A DNA stretch of 64,000 nucleotides from Paralichthys olivaceus. Its lineage: Eukaryota; Chordata; Actinopteri; Pleuronectiformes; Paralichthyidae. Below the pieces are notes generated by a model that did not search any database, was not told the origin of the DNA, and saw only the letters and a program-made list of their open reading frames with translations. Location: assembly GCF_024713975.1 (NCBI RefSeq), contig NC_091099.1, forward strand, positions 15,543,501-15,607,500, read 5' to 3'. The translations under genes and the position numbers were made by a program. Of the stretch, positions 46,231-60,057 are shown piece by piece. Positions within the stretch are counted from its first letter, which is position 1. Every line of letters begins with the position of its first letter.

Positions 46231-46420
46231 TCCTTCCTCCACTCACCCACCTCTCCTCTCTTTCTCAGGTTTCTTCTAGGTTTTTTCTCTGCAGTCACCT
46301 AAGTGTTATTTGCTCGTTGTTGGAACTGATGGGTTTCTTTATGATATTGTCAGGGCTCGACCTTACTAAAGTGCCTTGAGATCATTTCTGCTGTGATTTT
46401 GAGTGAGTTGAATTGAAAGA
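46229..46420 (+). mobile_element. 3' end of a teleost LINE-type retroelement
   Basis: The landmarks are TCTTTCTCAGGTTTCTTCTA, AAGTGTTATTTGCTCGTTGT, TGGGTTTCTTTATGATATTG, TCAGGGCTCGACCTTACTAA, GTGCCTTGAGATCATTTCTG, CTGTGATTTTGAGTGAG and a GAATTGAA tail. They match the conserved 3' segment of a common fish retroelement, which normally ends in GAATTGAATTGAA. Only the truncated tail is present, as is usual for LINE insertions. Confidence 0.6.
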
Positions 46421-47854
46421 AAGGTGTATCACTTTCCAACCATTTCCACAAACACAACCATTTGTTTCATCAATAAGTGCTGGAAACAAATACTTCTCCT
46501 TTTTGTGACATTTATGGCAGTGATATGTTTAAAGCAGATTGCACTTTTAAGAAGAATAAGACTGATAATTCATTCAAATGAAATTGTTAATTTAATTTAG
46601 TTTAATGTAAAATTTCCATGTAATATTTAATGGTCAGAATTACTTTATTTAATCTATTCTACCTTCTTTATATTAATTTCATTCTACTCAAAAATATCCA
46701 TGCAAATTGTTACCATTTTTTGTTAACTTATTTTCGTTCAGTCAGAAACATGCATTTCCATTTTATGGTCAAAAAGATTATTTTAAAACCAATGGAAGTA
46801 TCTTTTATAACTTTTGAAACACTTAAAAACGTTGGACGGTCTATATCAGCTCCTTTAGCAAGGCACATGTACATCCAGGTCTTGCAGGACTCCTGTCCCC
46901 TTAACTGTGATCCCTGTGCTGGATGGACTGAACACTGTGGCGCCACCAAAAAATAAAGACAATAAAAAACCGATCTAAGGATGAGGTTTTTATGATTTAA
47001 TTCAAAAGTACAAGGACACATCTGTATATCTATCTTTATTCCACATTTACTATGTGGAAACAAACAAGACACAGGGACACTGTGGCTCCAGACATTTCAG
47101 GCATGTTTTCACTGGTTTCATTCTCATGCTTGATACTTCCTCAAATGAAACCATAAAGCCAGACTAAAAGAGGAACAAGCCTAATTCCAAACTTCACTTT
47201 TGGTTTCAGCTCCTGTGTGTAGAAACGCTTAAAAATTCCTACATGAATAAATCACACTGGGGGGGTTGGTGCAACTGATGGTAAAACAAAAACAAGTAAA
47301 TCTTATATTTCTTCACAACAGCTGTTTGCTTAGGAAAACCCTGGTTTATCTGGGGAGGAGAAGTTGAAGCACACAAAGGAACATGGCTGAACTTGCGTGA
47401 TAGCAAACTCTGTGACTCCTTCAGCAAATGATTTCAAATGGTTTATCCATGCTTCAAAATGTCACCCAAAGAGGATACTAAAACAAAAAACACTTTCATT
47501 TTTTTGTTTTTTGGGGGGGAGGGATGACTTGAACAATAACATCAACCTTTCTTGAATATTAAAGATACACATGTATTACCTATTGTATAGTTACTCCTCT
47601 TAGATATGCAGGAAATGGTTGTAACTTTAACCGGATTGTACGACACTCTGCTTTTAGGAACTAGATGAATCTGATAATCGGCTGATAGGAACGCAGACTC
47701 CATATAGGGTCCAACTTATTTCTCACTTTCAGTTCCCATTTGTCTGGTGAAGTCAGGGCTCAGCAACATTGCATGTTTGTCAGTGTGGCAACAAAAATCA
47801 GTTGACATCCATCACCAGCTTTAAGGACAAAGGTTCTCATGCTGCCTTGTTTAC

Positions 47855-49980
47855 ATGATGGACGGCTATGTCATGTCATCTGTAAGTATTGCTGCTTTAT
47901 TTATTTCAAGTTTGACTTTTTCAGGGAGTAAATCTGGTATTTCAGTCTCAGGTCATAGTTTGTGACATTGAGAGGATGTTTATTCAAAGGTTTTATAACA
48001 CTTTCCTTTGTTGAATAAGATATATTACATTTACCGGAATTCTGGTGATTAATTTTAAGATTTCAACTCTCTCTGTGACAAAACCAGTTTTTTTTCTCTT
48101 CCAAAGCCCTCAGAGGCAATTATTCCAAATGAGTCGGAGAATTTCCGTCCATCTGCAGAGCTGTACCCTTACCTCACTAATGTCGGGGAGATTTATGAAG
48201 GTGAGAAAATTGGATTTAACTTTTGAGAAAATAATATTCACGACAGGACTGAGAACTAAACAACCATCAATTTTCAGACCACAGATGGACCTTCCACTCT
48301 GAGCGGGTCCAGCTGCTGGACCTGGAGAGTTCACCAGTGAATCAGCTCACAGAGCTTCAGTCTGTGACCCCTCAACAACACATACAACCCTACCGCTTCA
48401 GCAACGAGTGTCTGCCGCTTCACCTGGAGCCTCCACTCACTCCACTCTCTGTGTCACCACAGGTCAGTTCATGTGTGTGGAAATAAAGTACAGAAAGACA
48501 CAATCTACATATGTTATTTGAAATACAGATTATACACACACCCATTCAAATCCACCACTAAATTCAATAGAAGGTCAGATTATTAATATACAGCAGTGAT
48601 TCAAAATCATCATGTCAAAAATGTGAATTTTATAATTCAGATTTAGTCCATAAATGTACAGTAATGAGTTAAATGTATTGTTTTAATTATTGTTAGGTAA
48701 GCTGCTACTTGGACGTAACCTTTGCTCCATAGTGAAATTTGCAATTTTTCAGAGCAGCATCATAGAAGACAAATAAAAACAGCAAATATTTACAGTCACA
48801 GTACAAATCCTGAGGATTTTAGATTTTTTTCTAAAAAAAAAAAAAAGAAAAGAAAGAAAATGCCAATGACAACTCAAGTGCTAAAATGTATGCCGGTCAA
48901 TAGTGCTCTGTTGTTAATCCAATCAAAAATAAACATTTTTACATTTTAAATCTTCACTTGTACAGTACATGATGTGGACAGTTGGGGATGTTTCCACTGA
49001 AATGCCATTTACATCACATGGTCTCTCTGAGCGTTGAGATCTATTTTGGCAGAGCTACTTCCTCTTTTACCACAATGACAGTGTTCACTTTAAAATGTCA
49101 GATGGTGAATAATTGCAAAATCAAAACAGTTGCAGCTCTCTCTTGTATCTGCATAATTTTGAATCAGAATCAGAAATACTTTATTAATCCCTGTAGGGAA
49201 ATTCAAATGTCACCGAGCTCCTGAGAAAGAGGTGAAAGAGCAGAAGCAGGTATAAACATAGCAATATAAAAATCAAGTAAGACTAAAATGAAATAAAAGA
49301 TATACATATGTTGAAATAAAACCGGGTATGTATAGATTTACATTTGTACATGAACATAACATGTCATGCATTGAATTCTCCTACAGATCCCGTATTACAC
49401 ACCATCCCTGTGCTACCAGTACCAACCCTCAGCCTCACCAGGCCATTACTACTCAGAGGAGGAACAGAGAGGAGTCAGTCCCCTGCTCGAGGTTTCAGAG
49501 GGGGAAGATGAATATGAAGACCACAACCGCTCTTCCTTCAGGAAAGACAACAGTGAGTGCACTGCAAATTATCTATTGACTGCAAATCTCAATGTATATA
49601 TATATAAGGCACATTGATGATTCAATTAAAACTGATTAAAAGTTTTAAAAGGTCTTATATTTTCTACCCAAGATAAGAAGAAAATCCGCCTGTACCAGTT
49701 CCTCCTGGACTTGCTACGGAATGGTGAAATGAATGACAGTATCTGGTGGGTGGACCAGGACAAGGGCATCTTCCAGTTCTCCACCAAACACAAAGAGGCT
49801 CTGGCCAGCCACTGGGGCCTTCAGAAAGGAAACCGCAAGAAAATGACCTACCAAAAAATGGCTCGAGCTCTGAGGAACTATGGTAAAACTGGAGAGATTA
49901 AAAAAGTAAAGAAGAAGCTAACCTATCAGTTCAGTGAGGAAGTGCTGAGGAACCTCTTTTTACGTCAATACCCTCATTGA
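47855..49980 (+). CDS. spi1: Transcription factor PU.1 (Spi-1), 5 exons
   Basis: ETS-family transcription factor. Family knowledge: PU.1 is a master regulator of myeloid and B-cell development and binds GAGGAA sites. Exons: 47855-47881, 48107-48200, 48278-48462, 49387-49552, 49673-49980. Phases join to 259 aa, against 270 in human PU.1. The tiny first exon encodes MMDGYVMSS, and the second Met is an alternative start. Residues about 10-110 form the acidic and Gln-rich activation region, with a YPYL motif. A PEST-like acidic stretch around 130-150 ([10 protein letters not shown]) follows. The ETS domain is at about 160-250: [50 protein letters not shown] and [20 protein letters not shown], including the two DNA-contacting arginines. 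It is PU.1-like, not Spi-C-like, through [11 protein letters not shown] and [11 protein letters not shown]. The tail after the ETS domain ([10 protein letters not shown]) is diverged. Teleosts have spi1a and spi1b, and I could not decide which this is. Polyadenylation is likely at 50,286. Confidence 0.92.
49158..49205 (+). repeat. Short teleost repeat fragment in the third spi1 intron
   Basis: AATCAGAATCAGAAATACTT followed by TATTAATCCCTGTAGGGAAA is a well-known fish repeat motif. Only this core is recognised. Confidence 0.55.
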
Positions 49981-50285
49981 TGAGAGAACAGAACCAGCAT
50001 TTTATTACCATGCTGAAATCACTAACTTAGCCCAGATTGAATTTGCCTGTAGATTTGCGTTTTATTTTGTTGTTCTACCAAGTTTACTCACTTATTTATT
50101 TGTGATAAAAGTGCACTTCCTCTATTTGCAAACTTTGATGTAAATCGCTTTTAGGTGCAAATTAAGTTCTTTTGTCTGTGCACGAGGATTAAATGATGAT
50201 TAAAAATCTGGGACAGGTACCAAAGAAAAAATCACTTAAAAACACAAAAATCTAATCATGACCATGTTTTTTATGAATGTGTGTA

Positions 50286-50291
50286 AATAAA
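50286..50291 (+). terminator. spi1: Likely spi1 polyadenylation signal
   Basis: AATAAA lies 306 bases after the spi1 stop codon. Another candidate is at about 50,428. Confidence 0.5.
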
Positions 50292-51059
50292 TGCTATGTT
50301 ACTCAAATGATTTGAATCCACCTTCAAACTAAGACAAAATGCATTCTGGCCCACAGTGTACCCACCTGATAAGTTCATTTAATTCATAGATTGAAGACAG
50401 ACATAGAATTAATTATCAAATCTGATAAATAAATGTTTCTAACACATCAGCAAGAGCTCCAGAATAAAATATCAAAGAGAGTGAATCAAAAATTCAACCA
50501 CAAACTTAATTTGAAATACATTTTTCACCAAGTGACCGTAATTTACAAACAGATTGTTAAAGAAGCAGTGAATCTGTACCAATGACAAGATGGTCAACAG
50601 GACGTTGACCACAAACTCTGCTGTGTTACCTGGAAAGATGATGGAATACAGACACACAACTCAAACACATTATCCACACAGACACAGAGAAAAAAATCAA
50701 AGATAATGAAGTCATCTGTGTGTCTTACAATAGAGCTTTATGCCTTTTAAATAATAAATATGAACAGGCACATCAGCCCAGTAAGACAAAAAACATTAGT
50801 CTATACCTGTTCCAAATAATAAAGAACCTTTATAACAGAATGAACCATATAGATGTTTAGTTCTGATAGATGTTTCTCATCTGACAGGAAGGTGTCCAAC
50901 TATCCCCAGCCATATTTGCACTAATGCAACTACAACAATACTTTATACTATTATTAGTATTTCAGTCACTCTCCTACTCATGATTTAAGATAAAGCTAAA
51001 TTTTATTTCATTTAATTACCTTACAATAGTGATGGCTTATGTAACTTGAGTAGAATAAT

Positions 51060-51290
51060 TCTACAACATACAGTAGAAAATACTCATCTTAATTATTCTA
51101 GAATTTGCTAACCAGGAATTGTGTGTATTTTGTAAAGTTTGTAATATATATGATTTTTAATATAGAGAAATGTATTATTATTCTATAGTGTGTATTTTAC
51201 TTATTCTTATTAATCAAGTGTTTGAGTTCCTTGAACAGTTATTCAAATACATTGTATTATAATTCTATGTTGTTATTATTTAGCGTGATG
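51060..51290. repeat. Old diverged copy of the 222-bp tandem unit
   Basis: This stretch shares order and wording with the units at 51,420-51,862. Shared blocks include ATCTTAATTATTCTAGAATT, AAATGTATTATTATTCTATA followed by GTGTG, and a GTTGTTATTATTTAG end. It is separated from the younger units by about 130 bp of unrelated sequence. Confidence 0.65.
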
Positions 51291-51419
51291 GAACTTAAAA
51301 CAACCATTCCAACATCAATAAAAATGCATTGTGTGCTTGAGATGATTAAATCTGAGTTGAGTAAATTTATTCTCTGTTTCAGCTTGTTAAGGTCATACAA
51401 AAAGGCACAGTCCCAAAAG

Positions 51420-51915
51420 TTAAAGTTATAGTTTCATTGTTGTTAAAAGGAACACAGAGGGACAATATTTTTACATTTAGAATGTAATAATCTTAATTTT
51501 TCTAGGATTTGCAGCCAGTAATTTTGTCAAATTTGTAAAACATACGATTTATAATATATGGAAATGTATTATTATTCTTTAGTGTGACTTTTAGTTTTTT
51601 AGTCAAGCCTTTTATAATTTGAATTATTGTTATTATTTAGTTAAAAGTTATAGTTTCATTGTTGTTAAAAGGAACACAGAGGGAAAATATTTTTACATTT
51701 AAAATGTAATAATCTTAATTTTCCTAGGATTTGCAGCCAGTAATTTTGTCAGATTTGTAAAACATACGATTTATAATATATAGAAATGTATTATTATTCT
51801 TTAGTGTGACTTTTAGTTTTTTAGTCAAGCCTTTTATAATTTGAATCATTGTTATTATTTAGTTAAAAGTTGTAGCTTCATTGTTGTTAAAAGGAACAGA
51901 GAAGCACAATAGTCT
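51420..51915. repeat. 222-bp satellite-like tandem repeat (two full units and a partial third)
   Basis: The unit begins TTAAAAGTTATAGTTTCATT and ends TTGTTATTATTTAG. Unit starts are 51,420, 51,641 and 51,863, giving a period of 221-222 bp. The first two units are nearly identical, with only about eight differences seen by eye. The third breaks off after about 50 bases. The array ends about 225 bp before the prc1 promoter CCAAT box at 52,138. Confidence 0.9.
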
Positions 51916-52078
51916 CTGTGTTGCTGTAAGTGAATTAACAAGATCATATATAATATGATCAGAGATCAGAGAGGATCCACGTGTATGTATTAGAGTAAAC
52001 AAAGCACAGCTCAACAGAAACTCACTCACTAATCGTGTCTCTCGTTGCTGCGGTTTATTTATTCATCGGTTGTTTCCT

Positions 52079-52177
52079 ATTGGACAAGAACAAGTACCGC
52101 CCCTCGGAGTGACTTCCTGTGACGTTAGCTCAATCAGCCAATCGGAGCGCAGACGTTGTTTCGGTGCAAATTTCAAA
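52079..52177 (+). promoter_or_regulatory. prc1: prc1 promoter with CCAAT boxes and a CHR element
   Basis: An inverted CCAAT box (ATTGG) lies at 52,079-52,083 and a direct CCAATCGG at 52,138-52,145. A cell-cycle homology region (TTCAAA, i.e. TTTGAA on the other strand) follows at 52,172-52,177, about 120 bases before the start codon. NF-Y boxes about 30 bases from a CHR are the known layout of late cell-cycle genes repressed by DREAM and activated by B-MYB/FOXM1 in G2/M, and mammalian PRC1 is such a gene. No TATA box is seen. Confidence 0.6.
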
Positions 52178-52290
52178 TGCCAGTGAATCGACATTTACGG
52201 AGCGGCAGCCGGTCAACCGTCGGAGCGCCGCTTTCCCCGTGAAGAAGACCGTGTTTTTCTGGCCGGATCGTTTCTTCCCGCGGTGGCAAC

Positions 52291-55200
52291 ATGAGAGTCA
52301 GGTTAGTATCTAACACATTCAGTCGCCGGAGCTTCGAATGTTCACGTTAACGATGGTTTGTTCCGTTTGCAAATCTGTTTCCTGGTTAGCCACTTTGCTT
52401 TTGGGTGAAGCTAACGGACAAAGCTCACACGCGAGGGGGGGATTCCCTGTCTGTCTGTAGCAAATGACTCATCGTTAATGGCAGTGGTCTTTATTTTTTT
52501 TTATAAAACTAGTGATATTTAACTTTCAGCCAATGTTATAGCTGTGTGTGCGACGCCAGCTAGCTACAGTAGCATCTCTGCTAATAAACACACCTGCTGC
52601 CTCAGGTTAACACCTCCATTACCGCCGACACCGGACTAGTTTGATCGGTAACAGGTGCTGTGACCCAGTTAAACACTCAGTTTCTGTTCCAGTGAAGTCC
52701 ACGCAGCAGAGTCTGTTGCTTACCTCAACAGAGCCCTGGTCAGGCTGCAGGATATCTGGGAGGAAATCGGTATTCCAGAAGAGCAGCGTCTGCAGAGAAC
52801 CAATGACGTCCACAAGCACATTAAAGTGAGCATCACAAATTCAAGCAAAGTCTCATCGCTGACCTTACACACTTAACGAACTGGCCCCTTGTCCTGCAGG
52901 GTTTGCTGGACCTGATGATCGCCGAGGAGGAAGAGCTCAAAAAGAGATTAGTGAAAAGCATCGAGGCCTGTCGAAAGGAACTTTTCAATTTGTGCTCTGA
53001 ACTTCAGCTGCCCCCCTTCGAGGTACAGTCACAGTTCAGGACATGTGTTGTTATTACTTTACTTTCAACTGAGAAAACAGCAGACTTGTGTGGACTAACT
53101 CTGGATTTCTCTGTAGGAGGAGGATGGCTGCACTATGTTGCAGATGGAGAAGAACAGCCGCACACGTCTGGAGGTGATGAAGGAGCACAAGAAGCAAAGA
53201 ATGGATGAGCTGAAAGGCCTCATTGTCAAAGACCGTGAGCTGTGTGACATTATGTGCACCACGCCTTTCTGCATTGACCACGACGCCATCCCGTCACTGA
53301 AGCAGCTGGAGTCCTATCAGGCCTACCTTAGTGATCTGACCAAAGAGAAGGTTTACAGCCTTTTTTTTCTCATTTCTTTCTTAACTCACTTACCTTTCCA
53401 AAAGTATGTTGTAACATGTCTTACTTATATCTGTCTTTTGTAGGAGCATCGTCGTGAGGAATTTGTAAGCATCAAGAAGGACATTATCGTATGCATGGGT
53501 GATCTGGAGCACAGCCCAGAGACCAGTTTTGAGATGGATGTGATGTGTGAAGATGAGGAGGCATTTTGTCTGTCCACTGACAACATTGCTGCTCTGAATA
53601 TGCTCCTCAGTCAGGTAACTTTGTGGTATTTGTTTATCAGATGCTATGGTTTGCTATTCTAAAATATCTCACATTCCATCATATTAACGTGGATGTATGA
53701 TTTCCTTCCAGTTAAAAGAGCGAAGGGCTCAGAATGAGCTCCGTTGTTCAGCTTTGCGCACTAAGATCCAGGAGCTTTGGGAAAGACTTCAGATTCCCCA
53801 AGAGGAGAGGGGGCTACTCTCGGAGCATATGCTCAAGTCAAAGAAGAAGAACATTGAGGCAGTAAGAAATCTTACCTCATGTGGTTATACCCATTGTTAA
53901 GTGGTTTCATGCAAAGCTGTATGTGGTGTTTCACACGTTTTGTGTTCCCAGCTCCAGGCTGAGGTCCAGCGTCTGGAGGTGCTGAAAATGCAGAGCATGA
54001 AAAGTGTCATAGAGTCCATCAGAGCTGAGATTGCCCTTTTCTGGGAGAGATGCTTCTACAGCCAAGAACAGCAGCAGACTTTTGTTGCATATCGTGAAGG
54101 TGAGTTGCAGTTGTCCAGTTACAGAGCCCATGCACTGAATATATGCAGGTGATTATCTCAAAGGGGTTTTGTGGGTTTCCATGCATTTTCTTCTTAACAC
54201 AGATGATTTCACTGAGGATCTTCTTAACCTGCACGAGGCAGAGGTCAGCATCCTGAAGAAGTATTATGAGGATCACAGAGAGCTCTTTGAGGGAGTCACA
54301 AAATGGCAGGAGAACTGGACCTTGTTCATGGAACTTGACGTGAGTAGTACTGTCCTCTCAAATGTAGCTGAGACGCTTTTAAAAACATTTTACTAATGTG
54401 TGTGTGCCCATCTCAGAAAAAAGCAAATGACCCTACAAGGTTCAACAACAGAGGTGGGAACCTTCTGAAAGAGGAGAAGCAGAGATCTGACCTGCAGAAA
54501 AGTTTGCCTAAGGTAAGAAATTCCAAGAATTGCCTTTATAACATGTGTTCTGCCTTCAGAGAAGCTGTTTGGCAATACAACAAATGAGCTAAGTAATGGA
54601 GTAGAAACAGCAGAGATTGTTGGCGCATTACTAGTTTGTGCCAACAGGTGGTGTTAAAATATGTATTTCAGTCTGTAGTTCTGTGTATTTAGTTTACCAG
54701 ATTATGCAAAGGAACTGTATTTAGAACTTGGACTCTTATTTTCTGTGTTAACACGGCAACTGCATTAAATAAGCTATCTTTTATTTTTATTTTTTTTTTG
54801 TCAGCTGGAAAAGAGTCTGAAGGCCCAAATCGATGAGTGGGAGCAGGAGCATGGCAGAGAGTTCCTGGTGAACGGTCAGGAATTTCTTGAGTATGTGCAG
54901 CAGCAGTGGGCTCACCACCTCGAGGAAAAGGAGAAGGAGAAACTGGAGAGGGTAAGTCATAATATTGCGTAATTCTTAAATTTGCTTGTCACAAAAGTGT
55001 TGTGAATATGATTTTTTATTTTTTTTATAGCAACTAAAGAAAACTAAACAGACTCAGGAGGACATGTTGTATGGAACATCAGTGAGGACACCGTCCAAGA
55101 GGCGGGTGCCAGGGACTCCCACGCCTGGAAAAGTAAAAAAGGTAAGACACTGCTGATTTGTTGTATGAGCTGCTGAATGTGCAACGTCGCTGAGTGAGTG

Positions 55201-56724
55201 AACAAAAAGCTGACCCACCTCTCTCGTCTTAGCTCAGGGGCATGTCGACCATCTCCACTCCCTCCAGCTTTCTCAGTTCAGGCCTTGGTGGGACCATGTG
55301 TCATTCCTCCATCCAGAAACCACCTCTGTCTGCCAGCAAGGTATGTTCACTGTCACCCTCCCTCCTCATTTACCAACAATATGCATTGTGTCTGAAGAAT
55401 TGGCAAACCATAAAGTGTAAATATATCTGAACCTACTTTTTCTGGGTCTATTCATTGGGTGGATATTATCTCCATTTATGTAAAACTTGAATATGGATGA
55501 TATATCAGTGCAGTTTAAAATTCAATTTCTTTTTTATTACTGCTTATGATTGTCAATTATATGATTTTAAAAGTTCTTGGAATATTTTTCCAAAAGCCAC
55601 ACTTGTATTTTTTTGATGTGGCAACTGTACACTTCCTGAAAATGGGTTGAAATGAAAATCTGCACTTTGGGGTCTGCACTTTTTTCCCTCTTTTTTCCCC
55701 CCCACACTCTTTTTGGGCCTAGTCTGGAATTAAAAGGACAGAGTTGACATAAAAAAAACCACATCATCATTCCAGCTGGTCTTGTTGTAGGGTCTTGGCC
55801 TGCGAACTCCTGGAAATGGAAAGACTCCTCGTGCACTAGATCGAAACAAGGAAAACATCTCCCACCTTAGAAACACTCCAAGTGGCACACTAAGGTCTCA
55901 AGATACTCAAGATCACACCTTCACCTTTAACTCTGTTGCTGGCTCCTATATGGAATTTGCGGTAAATGAGTCTTTACATCTATTTTAGTCCTCAAGTACA
56001 AGCTCCCAAAGGTACAAGGTGGAAATGTAAAAAGCATTACCTTAGATGGCATCAGTTCCGCAGAATAAGCAGTATTATATTTTCACGATTTAAGATTATT
56101 TAGTTAATCCACTAAATATATGGCTCACCATTTAAACACCATTTGTCATCACAGTTGTACTTAATTTAGTTAATCTGAAGGAATTTCTTTTTTTTTCTCC
56201 ATCATTCGTCATCTTTGTCGCTACAGGCATTATATTTTGTATTTGGCAAACAAATTAAATCGTGTCTTTTTTTTCTTTTTCTTTTTTGAGATTTGAAATG
56301 TGATGAAAGATCAACATTCTGTATAATGACATAGCAGATTACTAAATTACAAACCTTACTTAAAAGATTTGTCACATTTTAGTGTATTGATGGCTTCAGT
56401 TAAGAAGAATTTAGGAACATATCAAATGAAGAAACAAGCAAACCTTTGCCAAGGCTGCATAATGCACTGTATTTATTTCAATAGAAAAACTGCATCAAAA
56501 ACAAGTACAGAAAGTTTTGTACCTTGATCCCTGGGACACAGTTTCTACCACATTGTGTTAAATCTGGACATCATAGCATTAATAAAAAAACACTGGTCAA
56601 AATGAGTATGCACGGATACTGACTGATAGTAATTGTCCATGTGTCTGTACAGAAAGACCTCTCGAAGGCTTCTAAATCCAACACGAAGTCTGGACTGCTG
56701 AACTCCACCGTCAGTCACCACTGA
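52291..56724 (+). CDS. prc1: Protein regulator of cytokinesis 1, 14 exons
   Basis: Family knowledge: PRC1/Ase1/MAP65 proteins bundle antiparallel microtubules at the anaphase spindle midzone, recruit KIF4A and are needed for cytokinesis. Exons: 52291-52301, 52693-52825, 52900-53022, 53117-53350, 53444-53614, 53712-53861, 53952-54099, 54203-54339, 54417-54512, 54805-54951, 55031-55141, 55233-55340, 55791-55961, 56653-56724. Phases join to 603 aa, against 620 in human. The order is an N-terminal dimerisation helix region (LQDIWEEIGIPEEQRLQR), a long coiled-coil rod (residues about 50-330), and the spectrin-fold microtubule-binding domain (about 340-460, with RFNNRGGNLLKEEKQR and NGQEFLEYVQQQW). 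The basic tail has CDK-type sites in VRTPSKRRVPGTPTPGK. The C-terminus (FAKDLSKASKS, GLLNST) matches human. The first exon has only 11 coding bases. Fish have two prc1 genes, and the copy is not resolved here. Polyadenylation at 57,167. Confidence 0.95.
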
Positions 56725-57166
56725 TGGATCACAGGAGCTGCATCACCACCGGGAGTCATCCAGCTCAGCGGTAGTCTGGTGTTTTTGATATATATAGTGG
56801 ACAACAGGGAACTGTAATGTAAACTTCTTAGGAAAAAATGTAAATATTTTTATCTATGTGAACATTTTAAATCACCTTCTAGTCCTGTTTTCGTGAAACT
56901 ATATTTCAGGGTGACTGCTGCAGCAGTGTTCTCTGCTGTATATATTTTTGTGGTGATTTTAATGATATTTGTATCATGGCTGATTTGGCTTTTTGATCAC
57001 TTTTCTTTGAGGGTTACACCCTTTTAAATCAAATGTTATTCATCTTATCTAGAGCACTACATTTAGTACCATAGCAGTAAGCCAGCACACCAATATTTTC
57101 TTCCTCCAGCTGGAATGACAGCTAAATCTCAAGCTAAACATGAATTGCTTTTTTTTTCGACCTGTA

Positions 57167-57172
57167 AATAAA
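57167..57172 (+). terminator. prc1: prc1 polyadenylation signal
   Basis: AATAAA lies 443 bases after the prc1 stop codon, just before the opposing 3' end of ubap1l. Confidence 0.6.
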
Positions 57173-57222
57173 CGTTTAAAAAAACGTTCACCCTCACTAA
57201 CTGTTTGTTTTCTTGTCTAATT

Positions 57223-57228
57223 TTTAAT
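57223..57228 (-). terminator. ubap1l: Possible ubap1l polyadenylation signal
   Basis: TTTAAT on the plus strand reads ATTAAA on the minus strand, 119 bases after the ubap1l stop codon. It lies about 50 bases from the prc1 signal, so the two transcripts end back to back or overlap. Confidence 0.4.
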
Positions 57229-57346
57229 TATACCTCAACAGTTTTCATACTAGCCCCTATATGGTTGAGTTGCATATGTATTATGTAAAATCTGAGGCTG
57301 TTTCACTACTGTAGACACGAGTAAACGTTTAGGGAGATGGTTAGTA

Positions 57347-60057
<2,711 letters not shown>

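Larger units (their letters stand above)
45470..47854. other. Shared upstream region between tmem178b and spi1
   Basis: The two genes point away from each other, so this 2.4-kb stretch must hold both promoters. It is GC-rich next to tmem178b (45,470-45,560). It contains a 31-base C run and a LINE-like 3' end (46,198-46,420), listed separately. A short open stretch at 46,630-46,956 has no gene-like features. The last 800 bases before spi1 contain purine-rich GAGGAA-type motifs, which in mammals are used for PU.1 autoregulation, but they are too short to be decisive. Confidence 0.45.

Noticed and set aside
51942-51960. Palindrome GATCATAT...ATATGATC before prc1
   Set aside because: Short and AT-rich, with 8-base arms. 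It is too weak to separate from chance.
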